Part shown: positions 27,072-36,205 of the stretch, piece after piece
Layout: every line of letters starts with the position of its first letter
Position numbering within the stretch: position 1 is the first letter of the stretch
NCBI RefSeq assembly: GCF_007362775.1
Contig: NZ_CP041692.1
Location: forward strand, 4,774,001-4,838,000
Direction: 5' to 3'
Length of the DNA stretch: 64,000 nt
Origin: Microlunatus elymi
Lineage (GTDB): Bacteria; Actinomycetota; Actinomycetes; Propionibacteriales; Propionibacteriaceae
Translations under genes and position numbers: made by a program
The notes under the pieces: generated by a model
Databases searched by the model: none
Told to the model about the DNA's origin: nothing
The model's input: the letters and a program-made list of their open reading frames with translations, nothing else

Positions 27072-28931
27072 ATGCCCACTCGCTCTGACCTGCGCAACGT
27101 CGCAATCGTCGCGCACGTCGACCACGGCAAGACCACCCTGGTGGACGCGATGTTGTGGCAGTCCGGCGCCTTCCGTACCGGTCAGGACGTGGCCACCCGA
27201 GTGATGGACTCGATGGACCTGGAGCGGGAGAAGGGCATCACCATCCTGGCCAAGAACACCGCGGTCCGGCACACCATGCCGGACGGCCACGAGGTCACGA
27301 TCAACATCATCGACACCCCCGGGCACGCCGACTTCGGCGGCGAGGTGGAGCGCGGGTTGGAGATGGTCGACGGGGTGCTGCTGCTGGTGGACGCCTCCGA
27401 AGGTCCACTGCCGCAGACCCGGTTCGTGCTGCGCAAGGCGTTGGCCAAGAAGCTGCCGATCATCGTGGTGATCAACAAGGTCGACCGGCCCGACGCCCGG
27501 ATCGCCGAGGTGATCGAGGAGACCAGCGAGCTCTTCCTCGACCTGGCCGGCGATGATGATCTTGAGATCCTGGACTTCCCGGTGGTGTACGCGTCCGCAA
27601 AGGCCGGCCGGGCGTCGGTCAACCAGCCCGAGGACGGCGGGATGCCGGACGCGGAGGATCTGCAGCCGTTGTTCGAGGTGCTGCTGGACAAGATCCCGGC
27701 ACCGACCTATGTCGAGGGCGCGCCGCTGCAGGCACACGTGACCAACCTGGACTCGTCCCCGTACCTCGGCCGGCTGGCGCTGTGCCGGATCGTCGCCGGC
27801 GAGCTGAAGCGCAACCAGGCCGTGGCCTGGTGCAAGCGCGACGGTTCGATCAGCACCGTCAAGCTGTCCGAGTTGTTGATCACCAAGAACCTGGATCGGG
27901 AACCGGCCGAATCGGCCGGACCCGGCGACATCGTTGCTATTGCAGGGATTCCGGAGATCACCATCGGCGAGACGCTGGCCGACCCGGAGGATCCGCGGCC
28001 GCTGCCGTTGATCATGGTCGACGAGCCGAGCATCTCAATGACGATCGGCATCAACACCTCGCCGCTGGCCGGCAAGTCGGGCAAGAACCTGACCGCCCGG
28101 CTGGTCAAGGCTCGTCTTGATCAGGAACTGATCGGCAACGTGTCGATCAAGGTGCTGCCGACCGAACGGCCGGACACCTGGGAGGTGCAGGGTCGCGGCG
28201 AGCTGCAGTTGGCGGTGCTGGTGGAGACCATGCGGCGGGAGAGCTTCGAGCTGACCGTGGGCAAACCGCAGGTGGTGACCAAGCTGATCGACGGCAAGCT
28301 GCACGAGCCGGTGGAGCGGCTGACCGTCGACGTGCCGGACGACTTCGTCGGCGTCGTCACCCAGCTGCTCGGGCTGCGCAAGGGCCGGCTGGAGCAGATG
28401 ATCAACCACGGTTCGGGCTGGGTGCGGATGGAGTATCTGGTGCCGGCGCGCGGGCTGATCGGCTTCCGGACCGAGTTCCTCACCGAGACCCGCGGCACCG
28501 GTCTGATGCACCACGTCTTCGAGCGCGAGGAGCCGTGGGCGGGCGACTTCAGGACCCGGCCGACCGGGTCGCTGGTGGCCGACCGGTCCGGGCAGGTCAC
28601 CGGGTACGCGTCGTTCAATCTGCAGGAACGCGGCACCCTGTTCGTAGGCCCGGGCACCGACGTCTACGAGGGCATGATCATCGGCGAGAACCCGCGGCCG
28701 GAGGACATGGACGTCAACATCACCAAGGAGAAGAAGCTGACCAACGTGCGCTCCTCCACCGGTGAGGAGCTGGAGCGGCTGGTGCCGCCGAAGTTGATGA
28801 GCATGGAGCAGGCGCTGGAGTTCTGCCGCGAGGACGAGTGCATCGAGGTCACCCCGAACGCGGTACGGATCCGCAAGGTGATCTTGAACGCCGGCGAACG
28901 CGCCCGGGCTCGTACCCGGGTCAAGCGCTGA
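27072..28931 (+). CDS. typA: Translational GTPase TypA/BipA
   Basis: A ribosome-associated GTPase of 619 residues that assists 50S assembly and stress or cold adaptation. G1 [10 protein letters not shown]3 DTPGHADF and G4 NKVD are intact, followed by EF-Tu-like domain 2, EF-G-like domains III and V ([36 protein letters not shown]) and the Lys/Arg-rich C-terminus. ATG 27072 has GGAAG upstream. Confidence 0.97.
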   Translation: MPTRSDLRNVAIVAHVDHGKTTLVDAMLWQSGAFRTGQDVATRVMDSMDLEREKGITILAKNTAVRHTMPDGHEVTINIIDTPGHADFGGEVERGLEMVDGVLLLVDASEGPLPQTRFVLRKALAKKLPIIVVINKVDRPDARIAEVIEETSELFLDLAGDDDLEILDFPVVYASAKAGRASVNQPEDGGMPDAEDLQPLFEVLLDKIPAPTYVEGAPLQAHVTNLDSSPYLGRLALCRIVAGELKRNQAVAWCKRDGSISTVKLSELLITKNLDREPAESAGPGDIVAIAGIPEITIGETLADPEDPRPLPLIMVDEPSISMTIGINTSPLAGKSGKNLTARLVKARLDQELIGNVSIKVLPTERPDTWEVQGRGELQLAVLVETMRRESFELTVGKPQVVTKLIDGKLHEPVERLTVDVPDDFVGVVTQLLGLRKGRLEQMINHGSGWVRMEYLVPARGLIGFRTEFLTETRGTGLMHHVFEREEPWAGDFRTRPTGSLVADRSGQVTGYASFNLQERGTLFVGPGTDVYEGMIIGENPRPEDMDVNITKEKKLTNVRSSTGEELERLVPPKLMSMEQALEFCREDECIEVTPNAVRIRKVILNAGERARARTRVKR

Positions 28932-29136
28932 CCCGGCGGCTCCTCGTGTGCGAGGCTCGGTGTGGATTTTTGACCGTACCGTGACCCGTTTTGTCGGCCC
29001 CTTGTGTCGACACCGGACCCGGCGTAGGGCAAAGTTAGCGCTCGCCGGGCAAACGCCGGCATTGCGCGCATCTTCCCCCAATGGCGCTGGTTAGATGTCA
29101 GCAGCATGAGCAAGATTCACAGGGGGGACACCACCG

Positions 29137-30006
29137 ATGACCCGGTTGTCATCCGATCCGTCACGCGACGAATCGACTGCCGTGGCGGCACCAGCCACCG
29201 ACGACGGCACCCAGCACACTGACCTGCGGCCGACCCGCCGGCTGCCGTTCGCGGCCCGGATCGGCCTGAGCGGTCTGGTCGCGATCATGATGGCGCTCGG
29301 CCTGCTGGTTGCCGGCAACGCGGCCACCGCCGAGGCGAAGACCACCTACCTGACCACGAAGTTCCAGCATCCCAAGTACGGCCAGACCAACAGCGCGGTG
29401 AAGAATCTGCAGCTGCGGCTGGCCGATGTGGGCCTGTTGAAGAAGAAGTACGCCACCTCGTACTTCGGGTCGATCACCCGCGACGCGGTGAAGGACTTCC
29501 GGCATTCGGTCGGGATGAAGCGCGGCAAGGGCACCGTGACCAAGAAGGTGTGGAAGAAGCTGGTCAAGAAGAGCGGCAAGGTCAAGGCTGCCAGCAGCAC
29601 CGGCGGTTCCTCGCATGCGTCCAAGGGCGTGATCGACAAGCGCTGCAAGACCAACGGTCGGGTCATGTGCATCGACAAGACGACCCGCAAGCTCTACTAC
29701 ATGAACAAGGGCAAGGTCATCAAGACCCTGGACGCCCGCTTCGGTTGCTCCAACTCGCCGACCCGCAACGGCACCTGGAAGGTCTTCCGCAAGGTCCGTC
29801 ACGACTGGTCTCGCGCCTACGGTTCGGCGATGCCGCTGTCGATGTACTTCAGCGGTGGTGAGGCGGTGCACTACTCCTCCGACTTCGCGGCCCGCGGCTA
29901 CGCCGGCTGCAGCCACGGCTGTGTGAACATCCGCGACAAGAAGACCCTGACCTACGTCTACAACCGGATCCACGTCGGCGACCGCGTGGTCGTCTACTGG
30001 AGCTGA
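29137..30006 (+). CDS. L,D-transpeptidase with peptidoglycan-binding domain
   Basis: A 289-residue exported enzyme. The N-terminus carries a long cytoplasmic segment and a signal/anchor helix (about residues 44-66, ending AEA-KTT). A PG_binding_1 domain follows (about 80-145, Lys-rich), then a YkuD catalytic domain. The active site is HYSS followed by SHGCVNIRD with the nucleophilic Cys. It cross-links peptidoglycan stems 3-3 or attaches proteins. AGGGGGGA provides a strong ribosome site. The protein is strikingly Lys-rich for so GC-rich a genome. Confidence 0.9.
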   Translation: MTRLSSDPSRDESTAVAAPATDDGTQHTDLRPTRRLPFAARIGLSGLVAIMMALGLLVAGNAATAEAKTTYLTTKFQHPKYGQTNSAVKNLQLRLADVGLLKKKYATSYFGSITRDAVKDFRHSVGMKRGKGTVTKKVWKKLVKKSGKVKAASSTGGSSHASKGVIDKRCKTNGRVMCIDKTTRKLYYMNKGKVIKTLDARFGCSNSPTRNGTWKVFRKVRHDWSRAYGSAMPLSMYFSGGEAVHYSSDFAARGYAGCSHGCVNIRDKKTLTYVYNRIHVGDRVVVYWS

Positions 30007-30023
30007 TCGCTCGACCGCAGCCT

Positions 30024-30425
30024 TCAGGAGGCTTGCTCCTGCGCGGCCTCGGCTGCCGAGGCCGCGTTCTCCCGGACGAAGGACGCGTACACGTCGATCA
30101 GCACCCGCTTCTGGCGCTCGCTGATCGCGGTGTCGGCGAGCACGGCGGTCTCCACCGGCAGCGACGGATGATCATCGGGGTCCAGGATCCCGGCCCGGAC
30201 GTACAGCTGTTCGGCGGAGATCCGCAGCGCCCGGGACAACTGCTGCAACACCTCGGCCGAGGGTTTGCGCAGACCCCGCTCGATCTGACTGAGGTACGGG
30301 TTGGAGACACCGGCCTGCTCGGACAGTTGGCGTAGCGACAGCCGCGCCGCCCGGCGCTGCGCCGCGATGAACTCCCCGAGTGAGCCGAACTGCTCCCCCA
30401 AATTCGGTGCCTTGATCCGTGTCAT
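30024..30425 (-). CDS. XRE-family helix-turn-helix regulator
   Basis: A 133-residue regulator. The HTH is at about residues 17-70 (LSLRQLSEQAGVSNPYLSQIERGLRKPS). The C-terminal helical part (ISERQKRVLIDVYASFV) ends in an Ala/Glu/Gln-rich tail. The same architecture is seen in the mycobacterial Rv0474-type regulators. It has a perfect palindrome directly upstream, implying autoregulation. Confidence 0.85.
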   Translation of the reverse strand: MTRIKAPNLGEQFGSLGEFIAAQRRAARLSLRQLSEQAGVSNPYLSQIERGLRKPSAEVLQQLSRALRISAEQLYVRAGILDPDDHPSLPVETAVLADTAISERQKRVLIDVYASFVRENAASAAEAAQEQAS

Positions 30426-30434
30426 GCGGCCAGC

Positions 30435-30454
30435 CTGCTTGCAATAGCAAGCAG
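30435..30454 (-). promoter_or_regulatory. Palindromic operator of the XRE regulator
   Basis: Perfect inverted repeat CTGCTTGC-AATA-GCAAGCAG, 9 nt upstream of the XRE start codon. The symmetry and position are what an HTH dimer repressing its own gene would need. Confidence 0.65.
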
Positions 30455-30485
30455 ATTCAAGGGTTCGGCTAGCAGCGTCGCCCGG

Positions 30486-33101
30486 TCAGTGCCGGACGGA
30501 GCGCGGGACCGAGGCGGTGATCAGGCTGCCGTCCTCGCGACGGCCGCGGGTGGTGAAGGCCTTCTCGGCGTCGATCCGCGGACCTTGTCCGTCCAGCGGG
30601 ACGGTCTTGGTCTCGCCGTTGCGCAGACGTACCTCGGTGCCGCGGACCGAGAAGTGCGCCTCGGTGCCTTCCTCGACGGTGAACTCGTACTGATCGTGCG
30701 TCAGCACCGCACGCACCCGGGTCCCGCGGACGGTGAAGCGGAAGGTCAGCGACGGCCACTCGTCCGGCAGTCGCGGGTCGAAGCTGATGTTGCCGTTGTA
30801 ATCCCGCATGCCGCCGAAGCCGGACACCAGCGCGGTCCAGACGCCGCCGGCGTTGGCCACGTGCACACCGTCGCTGGTGTTGCCGTGCAGATCGGCAAGA
30901 TCAACAAAGAGCGCCTGGGTGAAGTAGTTCATCGCCAGTTTGTGATAGCCGACCTCGGCCGCGATGATCGCCTGCACCACCCCGGACAGCGTCGAGTCAC
31001 CGGTGGTGATCGAGTCGTAGTACTCGAAGTCGGCCTTCTTCTCCTCCAGGGTGAAATGATCACCCTGCAGGAAGAGCGCCAGCACCACGTCGGCCTGCTT
31101 GAGCACCTGGAAGCGGTAGATCACCAACGGGTGGTAGTAGAGCAGCAACGGCCGCCGATCCGACGGCGTGTTGGCCAGGTCCCACACCTCGCGCTCGAGG
31201 AAGTGGGCGTCCTGCGGATGCACACCGAGCCCTTCGTCATAAGGGATGTGCATGGCCTCGGCGGCCGACGCCCAGTCCTCGACCTCCTCCGGCTCCAACT
31301 GCAGCCGTTCGACCATCCGGCGGTATTCGTCCGGTGCCCGCTCGGCCATCCGGTTCACCGTCTCCGCGGCCTTACGCAGGTTGTAGCGGGCCATCACGTT
31401 GGTGAACAGGTTGTCGTTGACCACCGTGGTGTACTCGTCCGGCCCGGTCACGCTGTGGATGTGGAAGGCGCCGTCGCCGTTCTCCCGCCAGAAGCCGAGA
31501 TCGGTCCACAGCCGCGCGGTCTCCACCAGAATGTCAATACCTTGACGTCTCATGAAGTCGTCGTCACCGGTGGCCGCGACGTATTTGCACAGGGCAAAGG
31601 AAATGTCGGCGTCGATGTGATACTGCGCGGTGCCGGCCGCGTAGTAGGCCGACGCCTCGTGGCCGTTGATCGTCCGCCACGGGAACAGCGCACCGCGTTC
31701 GGCAAGATCACCCGCCCGGGTGCGGGCCGCGTCCAGCAGGTTGTAGCGGAAGCGCATCGCGCTGCGCGCCATCGACGGGGTGGTGTAGATCAGGAACGGC
31801 AGCACGTAGATCTCGGTGTCCCAGAAGTAGTGCCCGCCGTAGCCGCTGCCGGTCACCCCCTTCGCCGGTACGCCGGCCTGCTCGGCTCGGCCGGCCGCCT
31901 GCGCCAGCTGGAAGATGTTCCAGCGAACGGCCTGCTGCAGTTGAGGACTGCCCTCGATCCGTACGTCGGAACGGGCCCAGTAGCCGTCCAGCCAGGCCCG
32001 CTGATCGTCGTACTGCTGCTGCACACCCTGATCGCGCGTCCGGTCCAACGTACGGCGGCACCGATCGACCAGCTCGCGCACCGGCACCCCGCGGGAGGTG
32101 TGGTAGGCGACCAGCTTGGTGATCTTGATCGGCACGCCGGGCTCGGCCTGCACCCGGTAGACCATCTTGCCGGCGTCCTCGTCGGTGTCGATCAATCCCT
32201 CGTGCCGGTTGGCGGTCTCGATCAGATGATCAACTCCGACCGCCAGCGTCATCCGCGAATTCGCGCACCGGTAGCCCAAGATCATCCGACCGTCGCCGTG
32301 CCAGTGACTCTGCGGTTCCAGCACCCGCGACTCGAAGGCGTCGGCCTTGCGCGGATCCCAACCCTCGCCCATCGCGGCCGATCGGACGTGGTACTCGTCC
32401 TTGCCGTCCTGCCGGTTCAGCACCTGCGAGGACACCACCACCGGCGCCGGTTGATCGAGAACGGTGATCTCCATCTCCATCACCGCCAGATGCCTTTGGG
32501 TGAAGGAAACCATCCGGCTCGACTTCACCAGCACCCGCTTGCCGCCCGGGGTTCGCCAGAGAATTTCACGGGTCAGCCGCCCGTTCTGGAAGTCCAGCGT
32601 CCGGTCGTAATGATCAAGGTCGGCCACCGACAGCAGCATCGGTTCGTCATCCACGTACAACTTCATCGTCTTGGTGTCGGGCACGTTGACGATGGTCTGC
32701 CCGACTCGGGCGAAGCCGAACGCCTCCTCGGCATGCCGGATCGGCCAGGTCTCGTGGAAGCCGTTGATGAAGGTGCCATGGGTGTGGGTCTCGCGGCCCT
32801 CCTCCACGTTGCCGCGGAAACCCAGATAACCGTTGCCGACCGCGAACAGCGTCTCAGTGGTACCAAGATCATCGGCGCCGTACGAGGCTTCGGTCAGTCG
32901 CCATTCGTCCACCGGGAAGCGCAGCCGATCGAGATGATCACGGACCGGGGCGGGCTCGTCGCCCGCGGTCCCCGGCGTCGCACCGGTGCTCAACCGCTGC
33001 CGGCCCAGGCTCTCTTCCCAGCCGTCGCTGACACCATCGCGCTCGGCGACCAGCCGGGCGTCGGTGCTGTCGGTCGGCTCGATCAGGTCATGACGGTCCA
33101 T
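30486..33101 (-). CDS. Glycoside hydrolase family 65 disaccharide phosphorylase
   Basis: An 871-residue GH65 enzyme, likely maltose, trehalose or kojibiose phosphorylase, which splits an alpha-glucobiose with phosphate to give beta-glucose 1-phosphate. The N-terminal beta-sandwich is followed by the (alpha/alpha)6 barrel. The general acid is in TGPDEYTTVVNDN and the phosphate-binding loop in TGDSTLSGVVQ. GGHYFWDTEIYVLPF is also family-specific. Its start overlaps the HAD phosphatase/mutase gene by 14 nt, and that partner converts the product to glucose 6-phosphate. The exact disaccharide cannot be told from sequence. Confidence 0.92.
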   Translation of the reverse strand: MDRHDLIEPTDSTDARLVAERDGVSDGWEESLGRQRLSTGATPGTAGDEPAPVRDHLDRLRFPVDEWRLTEASYGADDLGTTETLFAVGNGYLGFRGNVEEGRETHTHGTFINGFHETWPIRHAEEAFGFARVGQTIVNVPDTKTMKLYVDDEPMLLSVADLDHYDRTLDFQNGRLTREILWRTPGGKRVLVKSSRMVSFTQRHLAVMEMEITVLDQPAPVVVSSQVLNRQDGKDEYHVRSAAMGEGWDPRKADAFESRVLEPQSHWHGDGRMILGYRCANSRMTLAVGVDHLIETANRHEGLIDTDEDAGKMVYRVQAEPGVPIKITKLVAYHTSRGVPVRELVDRCRRTLDRTRDQGVQQQYDDQRAWLDGYWARSDVRIEGSPQLQQAVRWNIFQLAQAAGRAEQAGVPAKGVTGSGYGGHYFWDTEIYVLPFLIYTTPSMARSAMRFRYNLLDAARTRAGDLAERGALFPWRTINGHEASAYYAAGTAQYHIDADISFALCKYVAATGDDDFMRRQGIDILVETARLWTDLGFWRENGDGAFHIHSVTGPDEYTTVVNDNLFTNVMARYNLRKAAETVNRMAERAPDEYRRMVERLQLEPEEVEDWASAAEAMHIPYDEGLGVHPQDAHFLEREVWDLANTPSDRRPLLLYYHPLVIYRFQVLKQADVVLALFLQGDHFTLEEKKADFEYYDSITTGDSTLSGVVQAIIAAEVGYHKLAMNYFTQALFVDLADLHGNTSDGVHVANAGGVWTALVSGFGGMRDYNGNISFDPRLPDEWPSLTFRFTVRGTRVRAVLTHDQYEFTVEEGTEAHFSVRGTEVRLRNGETKTVPLDGQGPRIDAEKAFTTRGRREDGSLITASVPRSVRH

Positions 33102-33819
33102 CGGTTACCAACTCTCCAAGATCGGCCACCACGATGTCAGCCCCTGATTCGATCAACTTGTCTGCTCCGGCGCCGCGGTCGACCCCGACCACCAGCCCGA
33201 AACCGCCGGCGCGGCCGGCGGCCACCCCGGACAACGCGTCCTCCATCACCACGGCCCGATCGACCGGTACGCCCAGCTCCTCCGCGGCGGCCACGAAGGT
33301 GTCCGGTGCCGGCTTGCCGGGGAGTTCGCGCTCGGTGGCGACGTTGCCGTCCACGATCACCTCGAACCGATCCAGCAGCCCGGCCGCCCGCAACACCGGC
33401 CGGGCGTTGCGGGAGCTCGACACGACGGCCACCGCGACCTTCTGGTCGGTCAGCTGGTCCAGCAGCCGGACCGACCCGGCGAAGGCCCGAACGCCATCGG
33501 TCTCCAGCACCCCGGAGAATTCGCGATTCTTGCGATTCCCCAACCCACACACCGTTTCCGCCTCCGGTTGATCGTCCGGACTGCCTTCCGGCAATTCGAT
33601 CCCCCGCGAGGCCAGGAAGCTGCGTACGCCGTCGTAGCGCGGCTTCCCGTCCACATAGTCGTAGTAATCCTGCTCCGTGTACGGCCTGGTGTCACCGCGG
33701 CGCGCGAGGAAGTCGCTGAACATCCGCTCCCAGGCCCGCATGTGTACCTCAGCGGTCGGCGTCAGCACGCCGTCGAGATCGAACAGAACGGCCGCGTACG
33801 TGCCCAGAGTGGTTGTCAC
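33088..33819 (-). CDS. Beta-phosphoglucomutase-family HAD protein
   Basis: A 243-residue HAD-superfamily protein. The nucleophile motif is FDLDGVLTPTAEVH, with motif II VVSSS, motif III Lys in LPGKPAPDTF and motif IV VMEDALSGV. It most likely isomerises beta-glucose 1-phosphate to glucose 6-phosphate. Overlap with the GH65 gene shows they form one operon. GTG 33819 fits the family N-terminus; the frame remains open to 33975, into repeat B1. Confidence 0.9.
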   Translation of the reverse strand: MTTTLGTYAAVLFDLDGVLTPTAEVHMRAWERMFSDFLARRGDTRPYTEQDYYDYVDGKPRYDGVRSFLASRGIELPEGSPDDQPEAETVCGLGNRKNREFSGVLETDGVRAFAGSVRLLDQLTDQKVAVAVVSSSRNARPVLRAAGLLDRFEVIVDGNVATERELPGKPAPDTFVAAAEELGVPVDRAVVMEDALSGVAAGRAGGFGLVVGVDRGAGADKLIESGADIVVADLGELVTDGPS

Positions 33820-33890
33820 AGCCGTCAAGCGTAGGGCCCAGCCGATTGAAATCTCGACCGCCCGCACCGCGAGCGACGGCCTCCCCGGCG

Positions 33891-33950
33891 CAATCTGCCG
33901 GCCAGACGGCTGGGATGTGGGCCTTTTCGGGTGCGTTTCCCCGGCAGATC
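33891..33950 (+). repeat. Palindromic repeat B1 (3' side of nuclease-like gene)
   Basis: 60 nt with inverted ends ATCTGCCGG / CCGGCAGAT. It is a diverged copy of B2 and B3; its centre reads GTGGGCCTTTTCGGGTGCG. It lies between the start of the HAD gene and the stop of the nuclease-like gene on the minus strand. Confidence 0.75.
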
Positions 33951-33971
33951 GGGGCCCGCCCGCACCCTTCG

Positions 33972-34958
33972 TCATCGCCGGTCAGGATCGATGAGGGTCC
34001 AGCTGTCGTGCGAGCGGTTGCGTTGTGTCCCACGTCGGTGACCGTCGAGGATCCTTCGCCTCAATCCTCGCCGGTCGCGGATGATGTCTGCCTTGGTGAC
34101 CCGAACGACAGTCACGTTCGCCGACTCCAGCGCTTCCTCCCGCAGGTTGTCCAGCCGATGCTGCTGGCGATCGCGGTGTTGATCGCCGTCGTATTCGACC
34201 GCGAGCGCGGCATCGGGATCGAACAAGTCGGGAATTCCGAGCAGGCTCGCGTTCCGAGCGGAGAACACCGAGGAGTTGATCAGCGGCTCGGGCAGTCCGG
34301 CATCGAACCGATAGCAGTACCGCAGCCGGGACTCCCACGGACTGCGCACGTCGCGACGGGCCAACTTGACCGCGTGCTCCGCACGGGCATGACCGCTGAT
34401 CCCCGGATGCTCCGCCAAGTAACTGGCCAGGTCCGCGTCGCGCACCGCGAGAAACGCCAGCACCGAGTCGACGAACACGATGGCCTCCGGGAGACTCGTC
34501 GCCCAGCGCGCGCCGTCGATACTGCTGCGGATCGGACCGGTGATCCGGATCCCGTTGCGCTGCTGGATTCTCGACATCGGTCCCAGCCGATGGAAGCGCT
34601 TCGTCGACGTACTGCGACGTTTGAGTCGATCAGTCAGCACGTCGATCGGCAACGGTCGCAGACTGAACGGATCCAGCCCGTCGAGCCAATCCACCCCCAA
34701 CACGTACGCCGCCGCCCACCCGCCGATGACCACGTCGTCGCCCAGCTCGGCTACACAGTCGACGATCCGCTGGGCCGTCGTTGGTGCAGCGCCGTTCGTC
34801 GGCGCGTACACGCCGTACCCCGCCTTGCGCCACTTCGCCCCGCGCAGCGCGCCACGCCCGACACCTTGACTGCGAAGTTCCTCGACACGGAGCGGCTTGG
34901 CTGCGGTCGCCAACTCCCGCGCGAATCTCGATCTGGCCACCCGCCAACCCTGAGCCAT
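33972..34958 (-). CDS. AbiEi-like N-terminus plus DUF559/Vsr-like nuclease-fold protein
   Basis: A 328-residue protein. The N-terminal half looks like the winged-helix AbiEi/antitoxin-type DNA-binding region (RVEELRSQGVGRGALRGAKW...GYGVYAP, then a VIGGWAAAYVLGVDWLDG core). The C-terminal half is a PD-(D/E)XK-like DUF559 domain (GIPDLFDPDAALAVEYDG, then H and DNLREEALESANVTVVRV). No AbiEii partner lies beside it. ATG 34958 has GGGGAGG 11 nt upstream; an in-frame GTG at 34988, inside GTGGATAAC, is also possible because the shorter relative begins at that same signature. Function unknown. Confidence 0.65.
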   Translation of the reverse strand: MAQGWRVARSRFARELATAAKPLRVEELRSQGVGRGALRGAKWRKAGYGVYAPTNGAAPTTAQRIVDCVAELGDDVVIGGWAAAYVLGVDWLDGLDPFSLRPLPIDVLTDRLKRRSTSTKRFHRLGPMSRIQQRNGIRITGPIRSSIDGARWATSLPEAIVFVDSVLAFLAVRDADLASYLAEHPGISGHARAEHAVKLARRDVRSPWESRLRYCYRFDAGLPEPLINSSVFSARNASLLGIPDLFDPDAALAVEYDGDQHRDRQQHRLDNLREEALESANVTVVRVTKADIIRDRRGLRRRILDGHRRGTQRNRSHDSWTLIDPDRR

Positions 34959-35018
34959 CCACGAGGTACCTCCCCGCCAGTTATCCACAGGCCTCTGTTG
35001 CGTACCTCGGGAAAAGTC

Positions 35019-35089
35019 GAATCTGCCGGGCAGACGGCTGCGAATGGGCCGATTTCGGGTGCGCCTGGCCGGCAGATTCGGTTCAATCG
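35019..35089 (+). repeat. Palindromic repeat B2 (5' side of nuclease-like gene)
   Basis: The 61-nt palindrome core (35019-35079) has ends pairing over 15 nt with one mismatch: GAATCTGCCGGGCAG / CTGGCCGGCAGATTC. Identity with B3 continues for 10 nt (GGTTCAATCG), which overlaps the stop codon of the DUF2332 gene. The centre is GAATGGGCCGATTTCGGG then TGCG. Confidence 0.85.
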
Positions 35090-36137
35090 AGGGGCCGGAT
35101 CCACTCGCCGTGCTGATCGACCAAGGCCAGGTGGGAGGTGATGACAGGTTCGCCTGGGCGCCGCTCCTCCAGCGTGAGCAAGAAGGATCCTCGATGCCGA
35201 CGGAATCTTGGGTCGGCAGATCCCTCCAAACTCAGGTGGAACAGCGTGTGCGACGCACCCATCTGGTTGATGGCGTCGTCGAACTCGGGTCGGTCCTCCG
35301 GCGGCACGTGCGCCCTGGTCGCAGCGTGGAAGATCACCACGGATAGCTCAGGCGGGAGATCGCGCACGACTGGCGCGATCAGACGTCGCGCGTCGCCGAC
35401 GACCCGCCGCGGCGGATCAGTCGCGAGCACCGACAACGCAGCGTCCAGCAACGCGGCCTCGTGCAGGTTCTCGGGCCAGACCAACGCCTGCATCCAGGCC
35501 CGGTCGTCCGGATCACCGGGATCGATGGGGTTCAAATCGATCCCGACGGCGACTCGCAATTCGGGCGTCAGATCCAGGTCGGGCACCCGGTGGGTGGATC
35601 GCCACTCGAAGTCGATGTGCACGGGAGACTCGTTCGCTCCCCAGGTCGCGCCCGCGACGCTGTACCGGTAGCCGTCATGCGCCAGCAACAGCCCAGCACT
35701 ACAACCGACTCGACCAACGCGACCGGCCCGTCGGTCCGGTCGGCGACGCTGGTCAGCCCGAGCCGCACTGCGGCCGCGCGCTTGACCACGTTCGTCTGCA
35801 CCAGCCTGCTTGCGATCACCGAACCGAGGAAATCGGATCGGTCCCGGCAGTGCGCAATGAATGCTTCCCCGGCGTCGGGCGGGTTTCGGACGGCCTCCGG
35901 GCCAACGATCGAGGCGTACCACTGCGCCAGGTCGGCGGTCGGTTGCCGCATGAGCGAGAGGTGTACGGCGGCGAACAACATGTTCGGTGGCGGTTGCCCA
36001 CGGCGACAATGACTCGCGAGCTCGAGCAAGTCGCTGTTGTCTGCAATCACGGGACACAGTGCCTGATACAGCGGCGACAATGCGAACGTCGGTGCCGCGC
36101 CGAAGAAGAGCTCCCGGAGATCGGAGTACGGATCCAT
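35083..36137 (-). pseudogene. Frameshifted DUF2332 family gene
   Basis: Two overlapping frames together make one DUF2332 protein of about 350 residues. The first frame (start 36137, MDPYSDLRELFFGAAPTFA) runs well to ...GPVALVE. The second continues VGCSAGLLLAHDGYRYS... to the stop at 35083, the usual (E)-(V/I)-G-x-S-A-G-L motif of the family. The shift is near 35709-35713 on a GAGTCGG stretch; a single missing G in the reading strand would restore the frame. There is no slippery heptamer, so this is a decayed gene or a base-calling error rather than programmed frameshifting. Function of DUF2332 is unknown. Confidence 0.75.
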
Positions 36138-36205
36138 AGCCGAGGATCCTGCACGTCTCCGCGGATCGGAGGTTGCTCCTCGCCGAGTTGTCTCACCTGG
36201 TTGGT

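Larger units (their letters stand above)
33891..35089 (-). mobile_element. Candidate element B: repeat - full-length nuclease gene - repeat
   Basis: B1 and B2 are direct copies of one palindrome bracketing the full-length nuclease-like gene. Relative to the gene, the repeats have the same orientation as A1/A2 around the deleted relative at 21.8 kb. The gene 5' end carries TGTGGATAA. I infer a small self-contained element; no transposase and no target duplication are visible. Confidence 0.45.

Noticed and set aside
30489-33719. A 1,076-codon open frame antisense to the GH65 phosphorylase gene
   Set aside because: Its product is His/Val/Arg-rich without family resemblance. Such frames are the usual mirror of a GC-rich gene with strong third-position GC bias.
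34979-34992. Replication origin, because of the DnaA-box-like TTATCCACA
   Set aside because: Only two isolated boxes occur 13 kb apart, each at a nuclease-like gene, and no dnaA or dnaN gene or AT-rich unwinding region is near.
35700-35720. Programmed -1 frameshift in the DUF2332 gene
   Set aside because: There is no X-XXY-YYZ slippery sequence; a lost base explains the break more simply.
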